From positions 1 through 64,000 of the forward strand of contig NZ_UUIS01000023.1 in NCBI RefSeq assembly GCF_900589395.1: 64,000 nucleotides of DNA. Direction: 5' to 3'. Position 1 is the stretch's first letter. Each line of letters begins with the position of its first letter. Of this stretch, positions 7,543 through 15,411 are shown in pieces. Origin of the DNA: Pseudomonas viridiflava. GTDB taxonomy: Bacteria; Pseudomonadota; Gammaproteobacteria; Pseudomonadales; Pseudomonadaceae. The notes below the pieces were generated by a model that saw only the letters and a program-made list of their open reading frames with translations, had not been told where the DNA came from and did no database searches. Both the position numbers and the translations under genes were made by a program.

Positions 7543-8154
7543 ATGCTGACTCAATCGTCAATGTGGTTTTTTGTGGTTCCGTTTGCCATCGCAGCGGCCA
7601 TTCCCGGACCTGCACAAGGCGCGTTACTCGGCCAGGTGGTGTCCAGGGGGACACGATCGACCCTGCCATTCATCGCCGGCATGGTGCTGGGCAATGCCCT
7701 CTGGCTGCTGGTGGCGATCCTTGGCCTAGCGGCACTGGCCTTGCAGTTTGAACAGGCGTTCGTGGCAATCAAGTGGCTGGGCATTGCCTTCATCCTGTTT
7801 ATCGCCTGGAACCTCTGGTCGAGCAATACCGAGCAGCCTCAGGCGCCTGTCCAGCGCTCAGCCGCGCGGGGTCTGTTATCGGGTGCCTTGTTGACGCTGG
7901 GTAATCCGAAGGCCGTGGTTTTTTTCGGTGCTGTCCTGCCTCATGCGTTTGATCTCACGCGGCTGAGTGCTGCCGAAGTGGTGCTGATCATGGCGCTGGG
8001 TATTGGCATCGACCTTTCGATTCAAATGGTCTACTTACTGACGGCCTCGCGCATCAAGCGCGTGGTTCGATCACCGGCCGCCATGAAACACTTGAACCGT
8101 ACATCCGCAGGCGTCATGGCCGGGTGTGCCGGGTGGATGGCGGTTTCGCGATAA
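7543..8154 (+). CDS. LysE/RhtB-family amino-acid exporter
   Basis: A 203-residue inner-membrane protein with about six hydrophobic helices. The first helix carries the family motif PGPAQGALLGQVVSRGTRST, and LTLGNPKAVVFF is the conserved central segment of LysE/RhtB exporters. ATG 7543 is chosen because GGGAG lies seven bases upstream and it places the PGP motif at the expected distance from the N-terminus; the frame is open much further back but without homology. It probably exports an amino acid or homoserine-lactone-like compound. Monocistronic. Confidence 0.8.
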   Translation: MLTQSSMWFFVVPFAIAAAIPGPAQGALLGQVVSRGTRSTLPFIAGMVLGNALWLLVAILGLAALALQFEQAFVAIKWLGIAFILFIAWNLWSSNTEQPQAPVQRSAARGLLSGALLTLGNPKAVVFFGAVLPHAFDLTRLSAAEVVLIMALGIGIDLSIQMVYLLTASRIKRVVRSPAAMKHLNRTSAGVMAGCAGWMAVSR

Positions 8155-8368
8155 CCGCTGGCAAGACCCTGGTTGAACAGGTCTCCCTGCAAAGCTGCCG
8201 GGTGCATTGCTGCAACGGGCAGCGTGCCTTATCCGCCCGTTGTTGTGCTGTTGATGCCGGGTGAGCCCGTAGGGGCGTCAACGACTCGAAGGCGAAGTGG
8301 GTTGACTGGCAATGGCACACTTCCTATTGCGCACTGATGACAGGTTGTGGGTCACGACGAGGAAGTCG

Positions 8369-8388
8369 GATAGTACACCTGTACTATC
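8369..8388. promoter_or_regulatory. Perfect palindromic operator candidate
   Basis: GATAGTACA-CC-TGTACTATC is a perfect inverted repeat with 9-bp arms and a 2-bp centre. It lies about 90 bp before the lipoprotein start at 8477 in the 322-bp gap after the LysE gene. Its symmetry suggests a repressor or activator site; no regulator gene adjoins it. The rest of the gap shows no gene. Confidence 0.4.
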
Positions 8389-8476
8389 GAGAAACTTAAA
8401 CGAATCCGATACTGTTTTTAAGAACCGTTAAAACGTGCGCATCGCCGTTTATCATAACGCTCGAGTGAGACAGGGT

Positions 8477-8953
8477 ATGACTAGCATACGTAATGAAACG
8501 GCTGAGCCGTTGACGGCCTGCTTTGTTCCGGCGGGCGCTGTCAAACACGCGGCGATACACCCTGTGCTTGTCGCCGCCTTGCTGTCTTTATTGGTGGGGT
8601 GTACGTCGATTCCGAGTCAGGAGCTGGGTAGCGTAAAAGAGGCCAAGGGTCAACATGTCAATGAGGTCATTGCCAAACTGGCCCCTCTGATGGGCAAGCC
8701 TAAAAATGTAGAGCCTGATCGCAAGAACCCGGAGAACACCGACTACCAATGGGGACGGTACAAAGGTACGTTTTCTGAAAATAAATACATGGGGGCTACC
8801 CATGATCGAAGCGCAGGGTATCTTCAGATTACCGATCAATACCAGCAGACGACGTGGACGGAATATTGCGTGGTCAATGTCATTGCTGATGCTCAAGACA
8901 TCGTAGTGGATTACGAGGTTGATAATTGTGGTTTTATGGACGCTTTTTTTTGA
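8477..8953 (+). CDS. Putative lipoprotein of unknown function
   Basis: From ATG 8477 (with AGACAGGG close upstream) the protein has 158 residues, a long polar N-terminal stretch, a hydrophobic helix and the lipobox LLVGC with the lipid-bearing Cys at residue 42. GTG 8435 is the alternative start. The mature part (~117 residues) contains PLMGKPKNVEPDR and DYQWGRYKGTF and no recognised domain. It is probably anchored in the inner or outer membrane facing the periplasm. Function unknown. Confidence 0.6.
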   Translation: MTSIRNETAEPLTACFVPAGAVKHAAIHPVLVAALLSLLVGCTSIPSQELGSVKEAKGQHVNEVIAKLAPLMGKPKNVEPDRKNPENTDYQWGRYKGTFSENKYMGATHDRSAGYLQITDQYQQTTWTEYCVVNVIADAQDIVVDYEVDNCGFMDAFF

Positions 8954-8959
8954 GCGGGT

Positions 8960-8981
8960 GAACTCAAGATACATTGAGTTC
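8960..8981 (+). terminator. Stem-loop after the lipoprotein gene
   Basis: Perfect 8-bp stem GAACTCAA/TTGAGTTC with a 6-base loop starting seven bases after the stop codon. The following TGTGTC is only weakly T-rich. Confidence 0.45.
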
Positions 8982-9067
8982 TGTGTCAGCGGGGTCAGTG
9001 ACAGTGAGTTCGAGATGACAGGGCTTGGGCGTGTCAGTAATGCCTTTCATTGAACCGGGTTGAAATC

Positions 9068-9457
9068 ATGATGCGATGGGTGGCGGTACTGGGCGCGGTC
9101 GGGTTCTCCCTGGCGGCGGCGGCGCAAGGTAAATACTCTCCGGCGTTTGATGCTTGTGTAGAGAAGTCTGAAGGTATTACCTATGAAATCAACGAATGCA
9201 ATAACAAGGAACTGGCGCTACAAAATACCCGCCTGAATGCGTCGTACAAGGCGGCGATGGGCGCACTGTCAGACGAGAAAAAAACGCAACTGCGTGATGC
9301 GCAACGGTTGTGGGTCAAGTACCGAGACGCCCATTGCTTCATGTATTACCACTTTTCAGGTGGCACCATGGATCAGATCAATGGCGCAGGCTGCGAGTTG
9401 ACCATGACCCTTGAGAGAACCGAAGCACTCAAATGGTTTGCCGAAACAGGTGAATGA
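9068..9457 (+). CDS. LprI-like (DUF1311) secreted protein
   Basis: About 129 residues with an N-terminal signal peptide (MMRWVAVLGAVGFSLAAAA, cleavage near AQG). The mature part has the DUF1311 pattern of the lysozyme-inhibitor LprI family: CVEKSEGITYEINECNNKEL, then LNASYKAAM, then LRDAQRLWVKYRDAHC, with four conserved cysteines likely forming two disulfides. It should be periplasmic. The precise role is unknown in Pseudomonas; inhibition of lysozyme is shown only for some relatives. ATG 9068 or 9071 is preferred to TTG 9050 because it gives a normal signal peptide. Confidence 0.75.
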   Translation: MMRWVAVLGAVGFSLAAAAQGKYSPAFDACVEKSEGITYEINECNNKELALQNTRLNASYKAAMGALSDEKKTQLRDAQRLWVKYRDAHCFMYYHFSGGTMDQINGAGCELTMTLERTEALKWFAETGE

Positions 9458-9629
9458 TCTGAACCCCCGGGTCTAGCGAACCGGGTAAAAGGGCTCATGG
9501 CTGGGCTGCACATTCATTGGCAATCGTACAGGTGTGCTATGGCGTGCTGTACAGGGTATGAGCGATTATCAATGTCAGCTGAGCGTTTGTCCGGTGCTAA
9601 TGGTCGGCAACGAGGTGGGGGCAATAACG

Positions 9630-10133
9630 GTGCATAAATTCGTTCAGGTTCTGGCGATTCTTTCTCCCCTTGTCATTGTTCCGAGCCAGGCAGTGGCAGC
9701 AATGCCTGACTGGTGGCTGATCTTCGGGAGTGGCGATCAACCCAAGCGGCAAGTCATGTATGCAGATGCTCTTTCTGTTGCGGACAGCCCCTCTGAATCA
9801 GGAACCGAAACCGCCCGTACAGTGGAGGTGGTGCAGGTGTTTGAAGACCAGGGCAAGCCTTCTTTTATCTGGTCCACGATCGCTTTCCAGTGTAAGGCTG
9901 GCCAGTATTGGGTAGACGTAGCCAAGGCAAAGAAGCGTTCAGGTGAGGTCGTCGAAGAACCGAAGAGTCGCCAATGGATGCCGGTAGCCCAAAGCGTTAT
10001 GCAGCGGCCCTATGATTTTGTGTGCAAGGCAAGCACACGGCGATCCAACAACATGATCAAAATCAACAATCCGCAGCTTATCGACACATTGGCGCAGTTT
10101 ACCTACGGTACATTTTGGGCAACCCAACAGTAG
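9630..10133 (+). CDS. Hypothetical exported protein
   Basis: GTG 9630, preceded by GAGGTGGGGG, gives a 167-residue protein with a signal peptide (HKFVQVLAILSPLVIVP, cleavage after AVA). The mature part begins MPDWWLIFGSGD and has YADALSV, VVQVFEDQGKPSFIW and FQCKAGQYWV, a pattern seen in small periplasmic proteins of unknown function that sense or report on surface stress. Two cysteines may pair. I cannot assign a role. Confidence 0.55.
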   Translation: MHKFVQVLAILSPLVIVPSQAVAAMPDWWLIFGSGDQPKRQVMYADALSVADSPSESGTETARTVEVVQVFEDQGKPSFIWSTIAFQCKAGQYWVDVAKAKKRSGEVVEEPKSRQWMPVAQSVMQRPYDFVCKASTRRSNNMIKINNPQLIDTLAQFTYGTFWATQQ

Positions 10134-10141
10134 CGCGCCAC

Positions 10142-10303
10142 TCACGTGAACAGGCCCGTCAAACACTGCCATGCCGGTACGCGGACCGCAAATTCCAGGC
10201 GGCTGACAGCGTCCCGGCGGCAGGCGTCACCCAACACGGTCTGCAGCGCCTCGCGCTGTTCAGCCTGCGCCGGTCCCGGGTTGGTGCACACCAGGATGAA
10301 CAT
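10142..10303 (-). CDS. Possible small protein downstream of LysR gene
   Basis: A 53-codon minus-strand ORF (ATG 10303, stop 10142-10144) begins 15 bases after the LysR stop and could be co-transcribed with it. It starts MFILVCTNPGPAQAEQREAL, with codon use like real genes here. No domain is recognised, and it may be the truncated front of a larger lost protein. Confidence 0.3.
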   Translation of the reverse strand: MFILVCTNPGPAQAEQREALQTVLGDACRRDAVSRLEFAVRVPAWQCLTGLFT

Positions 10304-10318
10304 GCAATAACACCCGTC

Positions 10319-11203
10319 TCAATCAGCACTCAACTGCCACAGGACATCCAGCACATGCTGCGTCGAGCGCTCGACATGGCCGGCGCGATGGGCAATGCCC
10401 AGTTGCCGCCACAGCGCTGGCTGCAAGGGCCGCATGACAATGCGTGCATCGGGCAGGGGTGTAGTGGCTTCGTGCGGCAGCAGGGTGGCGCCGTAACCGG
10501 CGGCCACCAGGCTTTTGATCGCATCGTTGTAATTGAGCTGGATGCGTGGAGCAGGGTGCTGGCCCTCGCTGGCAAACCATTCTGAAGTCAGGCGCGACAG
10601 CCGGGTCGTGCTGTCGTTGAGAATCAGCGCCCGATCGGCCAGCCAGCCGGGTGTAATCAGGTCCGGGCATTGCCAGCGTGCCGGCAGGAAAGCCATGACC
10701 GGGTCGCGTCGCCACGCCTGGATCTTCAAGCCTTTCAAGGGCGCCTGGGGCAATGCCACCAGGCCGATATCCAGGGTGCCATCGGCCAGCTTTTTCAGGG
10801 TTTCCCGGGAAGTGAGCACCGCGACCTGCAGATCGATGGCGGGATGATCTCGCTCCAGGGTTTCCAGGGCCTGCGGCAGCAACTGCGCGATGGCCCCGGT
10901 GGAAGCCCCCAGGCGCACCCGTCCGGCCAGGCCCTGCACTTGGCGTTGTACATCCTCCAAGGCCTGCTCGGCGTCCGCCAGCAAGCGCCGGGCACGTTCG
11001 ATCAACGTATCACCCAGCGCCGTCGGCTGCACCCGGCCGCGGGTGCGGGATAACAGCCGCCCGCCAACCCGCGCCTCGAGGTCGGTAATGTGCAGGCTGA
11101 CCGTGGGCGGTGCCAGGCTCAATTCGCGGGCCGCCTCGGCGAACGAACCCAGGTCGGCGATGGCCACCAGCGTACGCAGGCGGTCCAGGCTGATTTCACG
11201 CAT
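10319..11203 (-). CDS. LysR-family transcriptional regulator
   Basis: A 294-residue regulator: winged helix at residues ~1-60 (LDRLRTLVAIADLGSFAEAA, then PPTVSLHITDLEARVG) and a periplasmic-binding-like effector domain from ~85 (VRLGASTGAIAQLLPQ). ATG 11203 is chosen because GAGGA lies six bases upstream; the ATG at 11209 abuts it. It is divergent from argC with a perfect TTCAG-N5-CTGAA palindrome between them, the typical LysR binding box, so it probably regulates itself and perhaps argC. Effector unknown. Confidence 0.85.
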   Translation of the reverse strand: MREISLDRLRTLVAIADLGSFAEAARELSLAPPTVSLHITDLEARVGGRLLSRTRGRVQPTALGDTLIERARRLLADAEQALEDVQRQVQGLAGRVRLGASTGAIAQLLPQALETLERDHPAIDLQVAVLTSRETLKKLADGTLDIGLVALPQAPLKGLKIQAWRRDPVMAFLPARWQCPDLITPGWLADRALILNDSTTRLSRLTSEWFASEGQHPAPRIQLNYNDAIKSLVAAGYGATLLPHEATTPLPDARIVMRPLQPALWRQLGIAHRAGHVERSTQHVLDVLWQLSAD

Positions 11204-11214
11204 GGCCATTCCTC

Positions 11215-11231
11215 GTTCAGAAAAACTGAAC
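11215..11231. promoter_or_regulatory. LysR-type binding box (T-N11-A)
   Basis: GTTCAG-AAAAA-CTGAAC is a perfect inverted repeat containing T-N11-A. It lies just upstream of the lysR start and 87 bp before argC, as expected for the autoregulatory site of the divergent LysR protein. Confidence 0.55.
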
Positions 11232-11317
11232 AAAACCGTTTTAAAATTCGACTTTGATTATTCCAGCACGGTGCGCAAGATCGCCACTACTGATTTTTAC
11301 TGGCGAGCATCTTACTC

Positions 11318-12262
11318 ATGGCGACCCCCATTGTTTTTATCGACGGCGACCAGGGCACCACCGGCTTGCAGATCCAGCAGCGGCTGCAAGGCCGTACCGA
11401 CCTGCGCGTGCTCACGCTGGCACCTGAGCAGCGCAAGGACCCCAAACACCGGCGTGAGGCCATCAATGCCTGCGACATCGCGCTGCTGTGCCTGCCTGAC
11501 GACGCCGCACGCGATGCGGTGGCGAGCATTGAACATCCGGCGGTACGGGTGATTGATGCCAGCTCGGCCCACCGTACCCATCCAGACTGGACCTACGGCT
11601 TTGCGCAAATGAGCGCGCAGCAGGCGCAGCGCATTGCCAGCGCACAACGGGTCAGCAACCCTGGCTGTTACCCCACCGGGGCCGTGGGGCTGTTGCGTCC
11701 TTTGCTGGAAGCGGGGTTATTGCCCCGGGATTACCCGGCCAGCATCCATGCCGTGTCCGGCTATTCCGGGGGCGGTCGCGCGGCCGTCGAGGTGCATGAA
11801 GGTGCCAAGGCGTCGCAGGCGCTGGCGTTTCAGGTCTATGGATTGGGGCTGGCGCACAAGCATGTCCCGGAGATCCAGCAACACAGCGGCCTGAGCGAGC
11901 GGCCGCTGTTCGTGCCGTCCTACGGCAATTTTCGCCAGGGCATCGTGCTGACCATCCCCCTGCACCTGCGTTTGCTGGCGCCCGGTGTCGATGCACAGCG
12001 GCTGCAGGCATGCCTGGAGCAGCATTACGCCGGCACCGGGCCGGTGCAGGTCATGCCGATGCAGCAGGCCAAGGCCTTGAAAGCCATTGACCCACAGAAC
12101 ATGAACGGCACCGATGATCTGCAATTGATGGTGTTCGACAATGGCAGCCAGGTTTTGCTGGCAGCCGTGTTCGACAACCTGGGCAAAGGCGCGGCGGGGG
12201 CGGCGGTGCAGAACCTGGAACTGATGCTGGCCGGTAATCTGACTCGAAAAACAGCGTCCTGA
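11318..12262 (+). CDS. argC: N-acetyl-gamma-glutamyl-phosphate reductase
   Basis: A 314-residue protein of the short ArgC type. It reduces N-acetylglutamyl-5-phosphate to the semialdehyde with NADPH, the third step of arginine synthesis, in the cytoplasm. The N-terminal nucleotide-binding region reads [13 protein letters not shown]; the catalytic Cys is C117 in [16 protein letters not shown] and HKHVPEI are the conserved C-terminal motifs with the active-site His. It stands alone, divergent from a LysR gene, rather than in an arg operon, so it may be a second copy serving another condition. Confidence 0.9.
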   Translation: MATPIVFIDGDQGTTGLQIQQRLQGRTDLRVLTLAPEQRKDPKHRREAINACDIALLCLPDDAARDAVASIEHPAVRVIDASSAHRTHPDWTYGFAQMSAQQAQRIASAQRVSNPGCYPTGAVGLLRPLLEAGLLPRDYPASIHAVSGYSGGGRAAVEVHEGAKASQALAFQVYGLGLAHKHVPEIQQHSGLSERPLFVPSYGNFRQGIVLTIPLHLRLLAPGVDAQRLQACLEQHYAGTGPVQVMPMQQAKALKAIDPQNMNGTDDLQLMVFDNGSQVLLAAVFDNLGKGAAGAAVQNLELMLAGNLTRKTAS

Positions 12263-12277
12263 CGGGCAGGGCGGCCT

Positions 12278-12832
12278 TCAAGGCTCGTTACGTGCCAGCG
12301 GGTTTTTACTGTCAGGTGTGATGCTCAGCCAGCCGCCTTCAAGCACCTGCAGCCGTTCACACAGTTGTTCGATATCTTGCGGTTTGCCCTCGAAGCCGTG
12401 GATGGCCTCGTTGCCGGCCTGTGCCAGCCGGTCGATGGCCGCGTCTGCCAGGGCCATGCCGGACGGACTGAGCTTGATCAATTGCCCGCGCCGGTCCAGA
12501 GGGTCAGGAATGCGCAGGACCACACCTTTTTCGACCATCTTGTCGGCCCGATAGGTGGCCGCGCCCGACGTTACTTTCAATAGCCGGAAGACGTCGGTGG
12601 GCCGCATGCAATAGGGCTCACCGCTGCGCCTCAGGGCGAACAGCAGCATCAGCTCCTTGTAATCAAGGCCCATGTGTTCGGCGATGTCGGTGACATGCTG
12701 ATCGATCAGCAAGGCCAGGCTGCGGATACGGATCAACAGTGACAGGCCGTCATGCTCAAGATCGGGGCGCTCCCGGCGCCACGCATTGGCCACGGCTTCA
12801 GGGCTGACGGAAGGGGAAAAGAGCTTGTTCAT
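12278..12832 (-). CDS. MarR-family regulator
   Basis: A 184-residue winged-helix protein: DYKELMLLFALRRSGEPYCM leads into the DNA-binding helices, and VTSGAATYRADKMVEKGVVLRIPDPLDRRGQLIKLSP is the recognition helix plus wing with the conserved D-x-R-D/R-x-R pattern (split here at DPLDRRGQ). It faces away from the Rieske oxygenase operon at 13044, and repeated TTAA-type half-sites fill the gap between them, so it is the likely phenolic- or aromatic-acid-sensing repressor of that operon. It converges on argC with a 15-bp gap. Confidence 0.85.
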   Translation of the reverse strand: MNKLFSPSVSPEAVANAWRRERPDLEHDGLSLLIRIRSLALLIDQHVTDIAEHMGLDYKELMLLFALRRSGEPYCMRPTDVFRLLKVTSGAATYRADKMVEKGVVLRIPDPLDRRGQLIKLSPSGMALADAAIDRLAQAGNEAIHGFEGKPQDIEQLCERLQVLEGGWLSITPDSKNPLARNEP

Positions 12833-12915
12833 GGGCGGCTCGAGGGTGCAGAGGCTCGATCATACCTCAAGGATCCGCATTCTGTAGCAACGGAAACCCG
12901 TCTGACGACGATAAC

Positions 12916-13006
12916 GTTAATAAGTTAACTATATGGCTTGACAGCATGACCGGGCAGGCTTAGCGTGAATATACCTTAATTGTTAAGATTCTCTTTGGTT
13001 AAGGTA
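12916..13006. promoter_or_regulatory. Probable MarR operators and promoter of the Rieske operon
   Basis: In the 211-bp divergent gap, TACCTTAA (12972-12979) and TTAAGGTA (12999-13006) form perfect 8-bp arms 19 bp apart. CTTAA-TTG-TTAAG (12975-12987) is nested in it, and further TTAA half-sites sit at 12917-12920 and 12925-12928. TTGACA at 12938-12943 may be a -35 box, with no good -10 at 17 bp. The AT-rich symmetric sites are typical of MarR targets. Confidence 0.45.
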
Positions 13007-13043
13007 AATCCCCTGAAAGCCTGAAAATAAAAAGGACGCGCCC

Positions 13044-14294
13044 ATGCTCACTGCTGAACAGAATCGCCTGCTAACCGATGTCTCGCCAGGTACGCCTCTG
13101 AACCGCTACTGGAAACGACAGTGGATACCGGCGCTGCGCAGCGCCGCCCTGGAGCCGGGGGGAGCACCGGTCAAAGTCGAGCTGCTGGGCGAGCACTATG
13201 TGGCTTTTCGTGGCGACAACGGTGAGGCAGGCTTTCTGCGCGAGGCGTGCCCCCATCGCGGTGTCTCGCTGGCGCTGGGGCGTAACGAGAACAATCGCCT
13301 CACCTGCATTTTTCATGGCTGGAGCTTCAATGCCGAAGGCCGCTGCGTAAAGATGCCCACCGAGAAAGACCAGGGCTTTTGCGACAAGGTAAAAGGCCAG
13401 GGTTTCCGGGTGCGAGAGGGTGGGGCGATCGTGTGGGTCTATCTGGGCGACGGTGAGCCGCCAGCGTTCACCGATTACGCCTTCACCTATCTGGGCCGCG
13501 AGCATTGCCGGCCACGCGCATCCTTCAACGAGGCCAACTGGCTGCAGAATCTTGAGACACTGCTGGACTCGGCCCACATTGGCCTGCTGCATGCCGATAC
13601 CACGGCAGACAAGCGCCTTCCTCAAGCCGGGCTGCAACTGGTGTCAGGCAATGACACGCCGAAATACACCCTTGAAAGTCGACCTTACGGCCTTCGTTCC
13701 TACTCCCTGCGCACCAGCGGCGGTGAGCAGGACTACCTTCGTGTGACCGAGTTCGTGGCGCCAGGCACCGCCTTCATTGGCACCACCGACGCGGAAGCCG
13801 GCTTCGTCATCATCGTCGTACCGGTCAACAACACGCGCAGCCTGCAGTGGTACGTCTACTGGGACACTCGTCAACCGATCGACCAGAACCTGCCGGATTT
13901 CGCCTTGCTGGGCACCGATGAGTCCGACGACAACTTCGCCGCTTCACGTCAGGGCACGCCGAACTATGGGCAGGACCGGGCGGCCATGCGTGCCGGTGAA
14001 AGCTGGAGCGGTATCCCCGGCGTGATTTTCGAGGACTACGCCGTGGCCGAGAGCATTCCGATTGTCGACCGCACTCGTGAGTTTCTGGGCAGTGGCGATC
14101 TGGCCATCGTGCGCCTGCGGCGCGAGCTGATGGAGCGCATACGCCTGAGCGAAGCGGGTGAGGACTGTCTCAAGGCCGAGCAGTCCGACTACCGTGCACT
14201 GCGTGCGCTGGCAGCGATGATTCCGGTACAGACCGATATCCGGCTATTCACCGACAGACAGCAAGATGAGCGGCGCAAGACGTTCCCTGCCTGA
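13044..14294 (+). CDS. Rieske non-heme iron oxygenase, alpha subunit (phthalate-dioxygenase type)
   Basis: A 416-residue oxygenase component. The N-terminal opening (MLTAEQNRLL, then PGTPLNRYW) is that of the phthalate/phenoxybenzoate dioxygenase and LigX group. The Rieske cluster ligands are C69, H71, C88 and H91 (CPHRG; CIFHGW). The catalytic domain has NWLQNLETLLDSAHIGLLH, with D175, H178 and H183 as bridge Asp and iron ligands. Enzymes of this group hydroxylate, O-demethylate or cleave ethers of aromatic carboxylates. It is paired with the reductase at 14352. AAAAGGA lies ten bases upstream of the ATG. The substrate is unknown. Confidence 0.85.
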   Translation: MLTAEQNRLLTDVSPGTPLNRYWKRQWIPALRSAALEPGGAPVKVELLGEHYVAFRGDNGEAGFLREACPHRGVSLALGRNENNRLTCIFHGWSFNAEGRCVKMPTEKDQGFCDKVKGQGFRVREGGAIVWVYLGDGEPPAFTDYAFTYLGREHCRPRASFNEANWLQNLETLLDSAHIGLLHADTTADKRLPQAGLQLVSGNDTPKYTLESRPYGLRSYSLRTSGGEQDYLRVTEFVAPGTAFIGTTDAEAGFVIIVVPVNNTRSLQWYVYWDTRQPIDQNLPDFALLGTDESDDNFAASRQGTPNYGQDRAAMRAGESWSGIPGVIFEDYAVAESIPIVDRTREFLGSGDLAIVRLRRELMERIRLSEAGEDCLKAEQSDYRALRALAAMIPVQTDIRLFTDRQQDERRKTFPA

Positions 14295-14303
14295 TTCGCG
14301 CTG

Positions 14304-14322
14304 GCGCCGGCCAGGCCGGCGC
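14304..14322 (+). other. GC-rich hairpin between oxygenase and reductase genes
   Basis: Perfect 8-bp stem GCGCCGGC/GCCGGCGC with a CAG loop just after the oxygenase stop. Only a few T residues follow, so it may be an mRNA-stabilising or attenuating hairpin that sets the ratio of oxygenase to reductase. Confidence 0.4.
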
Positions 14323-14351
14323 TGTTCTGTGCACTGCCGCTTGAGGTCAAC

Positions 14352-15308
14352 ATGCAAGCTTCTATGCTTTATCCGGTTTATGTGAAGTCGATTACCCATG
14401 AGGCCGAACAGGTACTGGCCTTTGATCTGCGGCCAGTCTCTGGCATTGAACTGCCTCCATTTACGGCCGGTGCGCACATCGATGTGGTCATTGATGGCAT
14501 GCCGACCCGCAGTTATTCCCTGCTCAATCATCCCGACGATAAAAACCGCTACGTGATTGCCGTGGCCAAGGATCCCGCCAGTCGCGGCGGCTCAAGGTAC
14601 TTGCACGAGCGGTTGAGATGCGGCGCCACGTTGCAGGTTGGCGCGCCGAGAAACCTGTTTGCGCTGGACCCGGCTGCCTGCGACACGGTATTGATCGCCG
14701 GCGGTATCGGTATCACGCCACTGTGGAGCATGGCCCAGCAATTGGAGTCGCAGGGCAAGCCGTGGACACTTTATTACTTCGCCCGTGAAGCCAGGCATGC
14801 GGCATTGCTTGAGCGAATCGATGCGCCGTCGCGAAACAATACCCAATTGCTCTACGCCCTGACGCCCGAGCAAACGATGGCAACGCTGCGCGGTATCTTC
14901 GCTGCCGACGCCAGCCAGCGGCACTACTACTGCTGTGGTCCGGCCGGCATGCTCAAGGCCTACAAGGAAGCTGCCGCCGAGGTGGATTTCACACGCGTGC
15001 ACTTTGAAAGTTTTGTGCCTGCCCATGAAATAGCCAGCGAAGGGGGTTATGAGGTGCACCTGGCCCGGTCAGGGAAAACCCTTGCGGTCGATAAAGGCCA
15101 GAGCCTTCTGGAGGCCATGCTTGCCAGCGGCGTCGAGGTCATGAATTCGTGCCGAGAGGGCATTTGCGGCGCCTGTGAAGTCGCTGTTCTGGAAGGCCAG
15201 CCTGACCATCGTGACTCTATCCTCAGCGATGACGAGCGCCAGGCGGGCAAGTCGATGTTCGTCTGTTGCTCCGGTAGCAAGTCCTCGCGCCTGGTACTGG
15301 ATATCTAG
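14352..15308 (+). CDS. PDR/VanB-family oxidoreductase (Rieske oxygenase reductase)
   Basis: A 318-residue three-domain electron-transfer protein: FMN domain (RSYSLLNHP is the flavin motif), NAD domain (VLIAGGIGITPLWSMA), and a C-terminal plant-type 2Fe-2S domain with the ligands in NSCREGICGACEV and the last Cys in MFVCCSG. It passes electrons from NAD(P)H to the Rieske alpha subunit encoded just upstream. This class-IA layout and the length match PobB, VanB and phthalate dioxygenase reductase. Confidence 0.88.
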   Translation: MQASMLYPVYVKSITHEAEQVLAFDLRPVSGIELPPFTAGAHIDVVIDGMPTRSYSLLNHPDDKNRYVIAVAKDPASRGGSRYLHERLRCGATLQVGAPRNLFALDPAACDTVLIAGGIGITPLWSMAQQLESQGKPWTLYYFAREARHAALLERIDAPSRNNTQLLYALTPEQTMATLRGIFAADASQRHYYCCGPAGMLKAYKEAAAEVDFTRVHFESFVPAHEIASEGGYEVHLARSGKTLAVDKGQSLLEAMLASGVEVMNSCREGICGACEVAVLEGQPDHRDSILSDDERQAGKSMFVCCSGSKSSRLVLDI

Positions 15309-15355
15309 CATTTGCATGACCCATCGATGCAGATGACTCGAATGCTGAAGATGAA

Positions 15356-15384
15356 TTGACGATACGATACGTTCAGTATTATAT
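15356..15384 (+). promoter_or_regulatory. Promoter with TetR-regulon site A
   Basis: TTGACG (15356-15361) and TTATAT (15379-15384) are 17 bp apart. Inside the spacer, ACGATACGTTCAG (15364-15376) matches the local palindrome ACGATACGTATCG at 10 of 13 positions, with the left half perfect. It would drive the solute-binding-like gene and the FAH/thioesterase genes behind it. Confidence 0.5.
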
Positions 15385-15411
15385 TTGGGGCCACATCTGC
15401 GAGTCATAAAA

